In this document: piece by piece, positions 52,907-60,500 of the stretch
Numbering within the stretch: the stretch's first letter is position 1
Layout of the letters: each line of letters opens with the position of its first letter
NCBI GenBank assembly: GCA_964579295.1
Contig: CAZOGK010000018.1
Span: forward strand, 4,514-68,513
Direction: 5' to 3'
DNA length: 64,000 nucleotides
DNA from: JAAYYY01 sp964579295
GTDB lineage: Bacteria > Chloroflexota > Anaerolineae > Promineifilales > Promineifilaceae
Position numbers and translations under genes: made by a program
Notes under the pieces: generated by a model
Told to the model about the DNA's origin: nothing
The model's database searches: none
What the model saw: only the letters and a program-made list of their open reading frames with translations

Positions 52907-53021
52907 GCCTCATCGCGGGTCGGTGTGCTAATAGTCGCTGAGGGGCGGGTCAATTAGACGATGCTGGCCTGAGAGGATAAGCAGTGCTAACGGGCCCGCG
53001 CATCTGGCTCACAGCCTGTTA

Positions 53022-53195
53022 ATGCCCCTGCAGGAAGCGTTCATCAACACGCTGCGCACGGGCACGACCCCCGAAGGCAAGGTGCTCGATCAGCAGGTCA
53101 TGCCCTGGCCGATCGCCCACCGTATGAGCGATGACGAGCTGGCGGCTATCTGCCTCTACCTGAGCAGCCTGCCCGCCACGCCCAGCGCCGACTAA
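53022..53195 (+). pseudogene. C-terminal fragment of a cytochrome c
   Basis: This 57-codon plus-strand frame encodes FINTLRTGTTPEGKVLDQQV followed by MPWPIAHRMSDDELAAICLY and LSSLPA. This matches the C-terminal half of class I cytochromes c: a TLRTGxxPxG segment, the axial-ligand Met in MPW, and a final SDDELxAIxxYLxSLP helix. The CxxCH haem motif is absent. Upstream in the same frame there is only noise. It is therefore a decayed remnant, shorter than the usual length cutoff. Confidence 0.65.
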
Positions 53196-53208
53196 GCCCC
53201 GACAGCGT

Positions 53209-53241
53209 GCGTGCCCGGCGCTTCCAAGGCGCCGGGCACGC
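53209..53241. terminator. 13-bp perfect hairpin (bidirectional terminator candidate)
   Basis: GCGTGCCCGGCGC (53209-53221) pairs exactly with 53229-53241 around a 7-nt loop. It lies between the cytochrome remnant and the stop of the ABC gene at 53249, so it probably ends the minus-strand exporter transcript. It has no clear T-run. Confidence 0.6.
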
Positions 53242-53248
53242 GCCGCCG

Positions 53249-54985
53249 CTACAGGCTGACCTGCATCTGGTACAGCGCCGTGTAGGCGCCGCCGCGCGCC
53301 AGCAGCGCCTCGTGCGTGCCGTCTTCCTCAATCCCGTTCTCTGTTAGCACCAGAATCCGCCGCGCGTTGCGGACCGTCGAGAGCCGGTGGGCAATGACAA
53401 TCGTGGTGCGGTTGCGCGCCAGCTCGGCCAGCGCTTCGCCGATCGCCTGTTCGCTCTCGTAGTCCAGCGAGCTGGTGGCCTCGTCGAGAATGAGCACGGC
53501 CGGGTCCTTGAGAAAGGCGCGGGCGATGCTGAGCCGCTGCTTTTGCCCGCCGGAGAGCCGCACACCGCGCTGGCCGATGTCGGTGTCGTAGCCGTGCGGC
53601 AGCTTCATGATGAAGTCGTGGGCGTTTGCCTGCCGCGCCGCGGCGATTACCGCTTCGTCTGTGGCTCCTGGCCGGCCGTAGCGGATGTTCTCGGCAGCGC
53701 TGCCGGCAAAGAGGTAGACATCCTGGTGCACGACGCCGACGGCGCGCCGCAGCGACGCCAGCCGGATGTCGCGCACGTCGACGCCGTCAAGCAGGACGGC
53801 GCCGGCCGAGACCTCGTAGAAGCGGGGAATGAGCGAGCAGAGGGTCGTCTTGCCGATGCCGGAAAAGCCGACGAGGGCCACATATTCGCCGGCCGCTATC
53901 TGCAGCGAGAGGTTGCTGAGCACGCTTTCACCGCCATTCTGGTAGCGGAAGCTGACGTGGCGCAACTCGACCGCCCCCCGCACCGTCGCCGGCGCCACGG
54001 CGCCGGGCCGGTCTACGATGGCCGGCGCAATAGCCAGCATCTCCAGAAAGCGGTCAAAGCCGCTGATCCCTTCCTGGTAGAGGCGGGCGAAGTTGGTCAG
54101 GCGGCGGATCGGCTCCAGCAGCAGGCCGGTATAGAGCAGGAAGGCCACCAGGTCGGCGAGGTCGAGCGTCGCCTGCACGATGCGCGCCGCGCCAAAGACG
54201 ACGACGGCTACAGTGATGAGCTGGGTGAAGGCAACCATGCCGGCGGAAAAGTAGGCTTCGCTGCGGTAGCCGTCGCGCCGGCTGGCCAGGAAGCGCTCGT
54301 TCTGCCGGGCGAACTTCGCCGCTTCCAGCGCCTCGTTGGCAAAGGAGTGCACGACGCGGACGCCGGCCAGCGTGTCCTCAACCTGGGCGTTGACATCGCC
54401 GATGCGCTCCCTGCTGCGGCGTAGGGCTGTGTACATCCTGCGGTTGAAATAGAAGGCATAGGCGGCCATTGGTGGCAGGAAAAGGAAGAGGAGCAGGGTC
54501 AGCTCGGCATGGATGGTCAGCGAGACGGCGAAGACGCCGGTTAAGGTCAGCAGGCCGATGAGCAGATCTTCAGGGCCGTGGTGGAACAGCTCGCCGAGCC
54601 AAAAGAGGTCGTTGCTGAGGCGCGACATGAGCTGCCCCGTGCGCTGGCCGTCGTGAAAGCTGAGCGGCAGCTTCTGGTAATGGTCGAATAGCTCCTGCCG
54701 CAGGTCGCGCTCGATTAGCGCGCCCATCAGATGGCCCTGGTAGTCGACGTAGTAGTTGCACAGTGTGTGCACGGCGACGAGGGCCAGCATGGCTGCGCCC
54801 ACGGCGTAGACCAGGGCCAGCCGGTTGGGAGCTTCTGTGATGAGGATCTGCTGGGTGATGAGGCGCGCCCCCAGCGGCAGCGCCAGCGCTGCCAGCGCCA
54901 TCAGCATAGCGCCGGCCAGATCGGCCAGCAGCCGGCGCCGGTAAGGGCGGTAGATGGACAGCAACTTGCGGATTCGTGAAGACAA
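53249..54985 (-). CDS. ABC exporter (MsbA/MdlB-like half-transporter)
   Basis: This 578-residue exporter has six membrane segments (about 15-315) and an ATPase domain with Walker A GFSGIGKTT (near 377), canonical LSGGQKQRLSIARAF (near 485) and LILDEATSSLD. Since its own site is intact it could work as a homodimer. It starts at TTG 54985, supported by AGGAG seven bases upstream. In front of it lies an apparent leader-peptide attenuator, which argues for drug-inducible expression and a multidrug export role. Confidence 0.9.
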   Translation of the reverse strand: MSSRIRKLLSIYRPYRRRLLADLAGAMLMALAALALPLGARLITQQILITEAPNRLALVYAVGAAMLALVAVHTLCNYYVDYQGHLMGALIERDLRQELFDHYQKLPLSFHDGQRTGQLMSRLSNDLFWLGELFHHGPEDLLIGLLTLTGVFAVSLTIHAELTLLLFLFLPPMAAYAFYFNRRMYTALRRSRERIGDVNAQVEDTLAGVRVVHSFANEALEAAKFARQNERFLASRRDGYRSEAYFSAGMVAFTQLITVAVVVFGAARIVQATLDLADLVAFLLYTGLLLEPIRRLTNFARLYQEGISGFDRFLEMLAIAPAIVDRPGAVAPATVRGAVELRHVSFRYQNGGESVLSNLSLQIAAGEYVALVGFSGIGKTTLCSLIPRFYEVSAGAVLLDGVDVRDIRLASLRRAVGVVHQDVYLFAGSAAENIRYGRPGATDEAVIAAARQANAHDFIMKLPHGYDTDIGQRGVRLSGGQKQRLSIARAFLKDPAVLILDEATSSLDYESEQAIGEALAELARNRTTIVIAHRLSTVRNARRILVLTENGIEEDGTHEALLARGGAYTALYQMQVSL

Positions 54986-55077
54986 CTGGTTTCTCCTGAG
55001 ACAGGCAGGGCGCGAGAGCCGGGGCAGCCAGGCCGCCCTGCAAGCGCGCTGTCTGTCTATTGTTTCGCGGGGAAAAA

Positions 55078-55109
55078 CAAAAGCGCCACAGGCGGGGGGC
55101 GCCTGTGGC
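55078..55109 (-). terminator. Attenuator-type intrinsic terminator before the ABC gene
   Basis: On the minus strand a 10-bp stem (arm GCCACAGGCG, 55109-55100 with 55094-55085) and 5-nt loop is followed by GCTTTTGTTTTT. It lies 100 bp upstream of the ABC start and 34 bp beyond the leader ORF stop. Its 5' arm can alternatively pair with leader codons 14-17. Confidence 0.8.
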
Positions 55110-55142
55110 CGGAGAAATCAGAGCGGGGAAATGAGCGAAGAG

Positions 55143-55214
55143 CTACCGGCTCGCAAAGGCACACCCACAGCGCCGCAGACGCTGCACAGACAGATGGCGA
55201 TGCGGTTGTGGCAT
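55143..55214 (-). CDS. Leader peptide ORF of the ABC exporter
   Basis: This frame encodes a 23-residue basic peptide beginning MPQPHRHLSVQRLRR and ending CGCAFASR. Its ATG (55214) is ten bases from a perfect AAGGAGG (55231-55225), one of the best ribosome-binding sites in the window. The peptide has no known domain. It is short, basic, strongly initiated, and placed between promoter and terminator, as expected for a regulatory leader such as those of bmrCD or erm genes. It is too short for ORF tracking by length. Confidence 0.65.
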   Translation of the reverse strand: MPQPHRHLSVQRLRRCGCAFASR

Positions 55215-55261
55215 GGTGTGCGTGCCTCCTTGTCCGCTGCATGAAACCAGTAGCTGCGCGC

Positions 55262-55291
55262 AGTCTAGCATAGCCGGCGGGAGAGCGTCAA
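55262..55291 (-). promoter_or_regulatory. Promoter of the leader/ABC transcript
   Basis: On the minus strand, TTGACG (55291-55286) and TAGACT (55267-55262) are 18 bp apart, with a TGC extended -10 element just before TAGACT. The expected start is near 55255, about 24 bases before the Shine-Dalgarno sequence. Confidence 0.6.
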
Positions 55292-55385
55292 GATTTGGGT
55301 GGGCTAGCGGCAGCCGGGCGCCAGCCAAGCGGCGCGCCGCCGCACCACGAGTTATACTATCAGCCAGCTAGAGCACACCTGGCAT

Positions 55386-56204
55386 ATGGATAAACAACTG
55401 GCGTACGCGCGACCGCTCCGGGTCATCTCCTACAACATTCGGGTTGACAGCCCGCCGGAAGGCCCCCACGCCTGGTCGCGGCGCAAGGCGGCGGTCTCCA
55501 CCCTACTGCACCGCTACGAGCCGGCGCTGGTCGGCGTCCAGGAAGCGCTGGCGCACCAGCTTGCCGATCTGCTGGAGCGGCTGCCCGGCTACGGCGCGTT
55601 TGGGGTGGGGCGGGACGACGGCGCCGCGGGCGGCGAGCTGAACCCGATCCTCTACCTGGAATCCCGGCTGCAGCTGCGGCGGCAGGAGACCTTCTGGCTA
55701 TCGCAGACGCCTGAGGTGGCTGGCAGCAGCAGCTGGGACGCCGGCTGCCGCCGTATTGTGACCTGGGGAGAGTTTGAGGAGACGGACGCCGGGCGCCGCT
55801 TCTTCCTCTTCAATACCCACCTGGACCACCAGAGCGCCCGCGCCCGCGAAGAGGGGGCGCGGCTGCTGCAGCGGCGCGTGACGGCGCTGGTCGGGCCGCA
55901 ACCGGCCGTGGTCACAGGCGACTTCAACGACGTGCCCGGCTCGGCCATGCACCGCATTCTCGTCGAGCCTCAGCCCGGCGCGCTCCTGCTTCAGGATGCG
56001 CAGCTTGTCGCCCGTGGCGAGCACGAAGGGCCGGCAGGCACGTTCAACCTGGACTTTACCGCGCCGGTGGGGGATAAGCTGGACTACATCTTCGTCACCA
56101 CCAACATCACCGTGCTGCGCCACGCCATCCTCGACGACGCCGGCGAGGAAGGTTACCCGTCTGACCATCTACCAGTGCTGGTTGACCTGCGGCTGCCGGC
56201 GTAG
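55386..56204 (+). CDS. Endonuclease/exonuclease/phosphatase-family protein
   Basis: This 272-residue protein has the DNase-I-like fold: RVISYNIRVDSP at the start, VGVQEAL near 56 (Glu metal ligand), FLFNTHLDHQS, VVTGDFNDVPGSA (near 180, catalytic Asp-Asn) and YPSDHLPVLVDL at the end (Asp-His). No signal peptide is seen, so it should be cytoplasmic. Members cleave nucleic acids, phosphoinositides or sphingomyelin. A single gene, divergent from the ABC leader. Confidence 0.88.
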   Translation: MDKQLAYARPLRVISYNIRVDSPPEGPHAWSRRKAAVSTLLHRYEPALVGVQEALAHQLADLLERLPGYGAFGVGRDDGAAGGELNPILYLESRLQLRRQETFWLSQTPEVAGSSSWDAGCRRIVTWGEFEETDAGRRFFLFNTHLDHQSARAREEGARLLQRRVTALVGPQPAVVTGDFNDVPGSAMHRILVEPQPGALLLQDAQLVARGEHEGPAGTFNLDFTAPVGDKLDYIFVTTNITVLRHAILDDAGEEGYPSDHLPVLVDLRLPA

Positions 56205-56246
56205 GGCTCTCCCGGCGCCACCGCTTAAGCGCTTTGCCTGTCCACC

Positions 56247-56711
56247 TTAATCGCCATTATCCGCCATCTGCAGCAGATGGCGGGCGATGGCGCGGCGCAT
56301 CAGCAGCGAGATGAGCCAGAGGGCCGGCCGGGCCAGCGCCGATCGCGGAAACATTTCCAGCCGGCGCACCACCTCCGTGCTGTCGCTTCGCTCCGTAAAC
56401 TGCCACGTTTCCTGGAAATGGCTCGCCAACTGGCTGAGGGGCGGCGTGAAGCCGTCCAGCCGCATGACAATGCGCTGCGGCGGCTGCCACCGCTCCACCG
56501 TCTCCACGTGGCTGGAGCCATCTTCATTGTAGACGCGGATGCGGGCACCGGTCATGCCGTCCGGCCGTGCTTCGTATTCGGCGCGGGCGATGCCGGGCAA
56601 GGGCCCATAGCCGCCGAACTCCGGCCAGCGCGAGAGGTCGGCAATAGCTCCGGCGATAGCCTCGGCCGAGCGCGGGATAATGCGGGTGTGCTGAAAGGCA
56701 ATCGGCGTCAT
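56247..56711 (-). CDS. SRPBCC-family protein
   Basis: This 154-residue protein has the SRPBCC helix-grip fold: FQHTRIIPRSAEAIAGAIADLSRWPEFGGYGPLPG at the N-terminus split by a loop, central beta strands with SSHVETVERWQPPQRIVMRL, and a C-terminal helix region with LIRR-type basic residues. It is unlike the SRPBCC at 10.5 kb in detail. It may bind a lipid or aromatic ligand. It converges with the phosphatase gene and has no obvious partner. Confidence 0.75.
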   Translation of the reverse strand: MTPIAFQHTRIIPRSAEAIAGAIADLSRWPEFGGYGPLPGIARAEYEARPDGMTGARIRVYNEDGSSHVETVERWQPPQRIVMRLDGFTPPLSQLASHFQETWQFTERSDSTEVVRRLEMFPRSALARPALWLISLLMRRAIARHLLQMADNGD

Positions 56712-56873
56712 GGTCTCCTTCGCTGTTTCGTGCCGGCAATGGGATTAAGTATAGCCGGAAATATGGGGGAGATTCCAGCGCTCTTCGCAGCCGTATAGAG
56801 GCCAGCGCCTACCGGTGCTATACTCCCTCTGGGCCTGCCTGGGAGCCTGAGCGCCTGGAGATGGAGAGAAGCG

Positions 56874-57401
56874 ATGGCCAAGAAACCGCTGTCCCGTACT
56901 GAGATCGAGATCGGGCTCAGCCGCGATGAGCTGCGCCGGCTGCTGCATATGGTCTATATCGCCAGCTGGGTGATGGGCGCCCACGAGACGGAAGAGGACC
57001 CGCGCGTCGCGCCCTATGATGCGTTAGAGCAGAAGCTCTATGGGCTGGCGGCGCGCCACGGCTTTGCCGGGAAGACTGGTAACCCGGACGACGATCTGCT
57101 CGACTACGCCGAGGAGCTTCAGAAGTATTTTCCGACCCTCGTCCTCGACGAGAGTGAGGTGCGCGATTTTCTGGACGAATATGACGACGATACGTTCTGG
57201 GATGAGCTGACCTTTCGCCTGGCCGAGCGCGATGCGATACGGGAGGTAGGCGGCGTCGAGCAGTACGCCGAGCTGTCGCCCATAGAGCGCATCACGCGCA
57301 CCGGCCACTTTGAGTCGCTCTACGCCGACGAGTTCTACGAGCACGGCCTGGACAACGTGCGCATCGTTCGCCCGCCGGCGCCACCCAGGACGCTCCACTG
57401 A
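56874..57401 (+). CDS. Uncharacterised acidic protein
   Basis: I do not recognise this 175-residue soluble protein. It starts with a basic tail (MAKKPLSRTE), then helices (LRRLLHMVYIASWVMGAHETEEDPRV), followed by a strongly acidic stretch (LDEYDDDTFWDELTFRLAERD, near residue 100-120) and a Pro-rich end. AGAGAAG precedes the ATG. It has no signal or membrane segments. The first helix region and the conserved-looking HETEED could contact metal, but this is speculation. Confidence 0.65.
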   Translation: MAKKPLSRTEIEIGLSRDELRRLLHMVYIASWVMGAHETEEDPRVAPYDALEQKLYGLAARHGFAGKTGNPDDDLLDYAEELQKYFPTLVLDESEVRDFLDEYDDDTFWDELTFRLAERDAIREVGGVEQYAELSPIERITRTGHFESLYADEFYEHGLDNVRIVRPPAPPRTLH

Positions 57402-57463
57402 GCAGGCGCCCGGCTCACCCGGGGCGGATCGGTAACTGATCCCGCCTGAAAAGAAACGGCCGA

Positions 57464-57508
57464 AAAGAAAACTCCCGGCTGCCCCTGTTGTGTGGGACAG
57501 CCGGGAGT
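57464..57508 (-). terminator. Intrinsic terminator of the large nuclease gene
   Basis: ACTCCCGGCTG (57471-57481) pairs exactly with 57498-57508 around a 16-nt loop that can pair further. The A-rich run at 57463-57471 becomes a U-tract on the minus strand. It lies 33 bp beyond the stop at 57541. Confidence 0.85.
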
Positions 57509-57540
57509 ATCGGGTCAGTTAGCGGGCGCCGGCACGCTGG

Positions 57541-60500
57541 CTAGTTGAACTTGAAGTAGGCGACGTAGGTAGCGCCGTCGTCGAACTGGAACACCAGCTG
57601 GGCGCAGCTATTCCGCCAGCCGCGCTCTGTCTTCCAGATGATGGTGTAGCTGTCGCCCCTCCGATCATAAGAAAGGCCACTGTTGCCTGGTGTAGTCATC
57701 TCTTCCCCGTCGCCCAGGGGCAGGCCGCTGCTGCAGTCAATGGGCACAACCTGGGGATAACCCGGGGCGAAGATGTCCAGCCCCCGGTTGCCGCCCAGGC
57801 TGAACTTGAGCGGGATGGCCCGGCCAGCATTGACCACGTTGATGAGCGGCGGGTTGCTGACGGGCGGTAAGAAGCCGGAGAAGGGGTAGAGGATGGCGAC
57901 GGTCGCCTCGTCCACGGCAGTCTGACCGCCAGGAGCAGTTGCCTGGACGCTGATCGTGACCGTAGCGGGAGCGGTCAGGCCGGCAGCGGAGAAGGTAACG
58001 GTCTGGCCCGGCGTCTCGAACAGCTCGTCGCCGTCGAGATCCCAGGCGTAGGTCAGATCGCCGCCGGCCGGGTCGACGCCGCTAGCGGTTACCTCGACGG
58101 CGCCGCCTTCCACCACGCTGTAGGGGCCGCCGGCGTCAACCGTGGGTGCGGCGGGCGTTGCCAATTCCAATCCAATAATCACCGGGTCGTGATCGGAAGC
58201 GCGGAACGGGTTGGGTTCGTAGAGTGGGAAGACGTCCGACTCTTCTTCAAAGGACTGTTCGTCGGCAGTCCGCTCGTCGTCGTTGTAGTCGAAGAGCGGG
58301 ATCTCGTCGGCGTTGATGTGCCAGGCGGCGGCGCCGGTCACCTGCGCGGTGAGGCTGCCGTTGCTGAGGGCGTGGTCGAGATAGCCGAGCTGGCCGTCGA
58401 AGACGTAGCCATAGGCGCCGGGGCCGCCGAAGTGGGCCATGAGGTCGGTGTAGCCGGCATTCAGCAGGGCGACGATGGGGTCTTCGCGGGCGTACGCGTT
58501 GAGGTCGCCGATAATCAGCACGTCGGGGTCGCCGCTGCCGGTCGGATCGGTCGCCAGCCAGTCGGCCATCGCCTGCGCCGCGAGCGTGCGGGTCAGGTTA
58601 CAGTTGCCCTGGCCGGTGGTCGTATCGTCGTCGCCGGGGCCGCAGCCGCTGCCTTTGCTCTTGAGGTGGTTGACGACGACGGTGAAGCGAGCGCCGGTAG
58701 CGATTTCCTCAAAGCTCTGCGCCAGCGCCGGTCGGTTGCGGCTGCTGTCGAAGCGTGGATCGACCGTGCTGTCGAGGATGGCGTAGTCGCCCACCGGCTG
58801 CACCGTACCGCTCTTGTAGATGATGCCCACGCGGATCGCGTCCGTACCGATGACGCCGGTGTCGACGTAGGCGTAGCCGGGCAGGCCGGCGACGAGGTCG
58901 GCCAGCGGCTCGACGCCCGGCGTGTTCTCCATCTCCATGAAGCCGAAGACGTCGGCGTCGATGGCCGCCAGGGCGGCGAGCAGCTTGGCCCGCTGCCGCT
59001 CCAGCTCCTGCACGCTATCGGCGCCGCGGCAGTCCTGGTCTTGTGTGGGGCCGCAGCTATCTACCGTGTCGATACTCAGGAAGTAGTTGAGCACGTTGAA
59101 GCTGGCAACCGTGAGGCTGCCGCCAACTTCGGGCAGGGCCGGGCGCGGGTTGGCCGCGGTGAAGTCGTAGCTGAAGGTTTCGGTCACCGGGCGGATGCGC
59201 CAGGCGTCTGTGCCCGTCTGGCCGGCAAAGGACCAGTGGAGTACGCCGGTCAGGTTGGTGATGGTGTCCCCGCCGCGGAAGTAGTTGTCATTGCTGAGGC
59301 CGGGAACCGGGTAGAAGTAGGGCGTGTTGGGTGTATCGATCGGCCGGTTCTGGCGGTTATCTTTATCGTCAAGGATTACCGTGCGGCTGGCCAGGTCGAT
59401 CTGATGGTCGATGTAACCGGCTTCTGTCGGCGTGTTCACCGCCGTATAGGTATGCGGCCGGCCGCCTTCGTGCAGAATGACCTGCCCGTAGCGGGCCAGC
59501 TCAAAGTATTCGCTCACCGCGAGGGTGTCGGGGAAGGTGACGAGCATGCCCTCAAAGGCCTCGAAGTAGGCGTTGATGTGGGCCGTGGCGGCAGCCAGGT
59601 CGCCGCTAGGCACGCCGGGCACAGGTAGCTCGACGGTCGCCGCGCTGGGCAGCGGGTTGCCCGAGCTGAGCACGCTGACGCTTGCCGTAGTGGACGCCGT
59701 GAGCTGGCTCATGCCGAAGAACTCGCTGCTGGCGCCGGTAACGCGCACGTGGTCGCCGACGGCAACGGCCACCGGGCAGGAGCTGCAGAAGACGAAGATG
59801 CCCTCAGAGGTGGCGGGGTTAGCGTCGGCATCGGCGTCTTCTTCCTGAATGAAGAAGCCACGCAGCTGGCCCGGTTCCTGGTCCTGGTAGTCGCCCACCA
59901 CTATGGCCTCGACGGTGAAGACGCCGGCGGCAGCCTCCGAGCCGCTGCCCTGGATCTCGTGGATGCGGCTGATTGTCACGCCGTCGTCGTTGACGATGGT
60001 ACCGACACCCTGGCTGTCGGCGACGGCAGCGCCGCTGACGTTGCTGACATTGACGAAGAAGGTCTCGTCTGGCTCGGCGGCGACATCGCCATTGACCAGC
60101 ACCTCAAAGCTGTAAGTCGTGCTGCCGGCCGCGATCGTCTGCGCCACGAGCACGTGGGCAACGTAATCATTGTCAACCGTGGTCGCCGTGCCATCAGCCG
60201 TGGCAATGTCGAAGGTGACGCCGTCACTTCCGGCCGGCGCCGAGAGGCTGACGGTGAAGGCGAAGACAGTCGTGCCCGCATTCCCTTCGGCCAGGCTGAC
60301 GTCGTCGATGCTAAGCTGCGTGCCGCCGCCGCCCGAATTGCGCGGGTCGGGGGCGCCGGCCACGAAGTCGGCCGCATTATCGTCGGTATCCTGGGCGCCG
60401 CCATTCAGACGCATAACGGCTGTCGTGTTGCTGGGCGCCGGCGCGGGGCCGCTGCCCTCGAAGCAGCTGGCCGAGCCGCCAAAGCCCACAAAGTCGACGA

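Larger units (their letters stand above)
52804..53248. other. Intergenic region with MarR promoter and cytochrome fragment
   Basis: The 445-bp region holds the MarR-ABC promoter (52879-52906), a possible operator (ATAAT/ATTAT half-sites around 52864-52883), a short cytochrome c C-terminal fragment (53022-53195) and a 13-bp hairpin (53209-53241). The part at about 52907-53021 shows nothing definite. Confidence 0.55.
54986..55385. other. Leader region of the ABC exporter
   Basis: From right to left on the minus strand: promoter (55291-55262), Shine-Dalgarno (55231-55225), 23-codon ORF (55214-55143), terminator stem (55109-55085), then about 100 bases to the ABC start. The part to the right of the promoter (55292-55385) is unassigned and separates the plus-strand gene at 55386. 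Confidence 0.6.
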
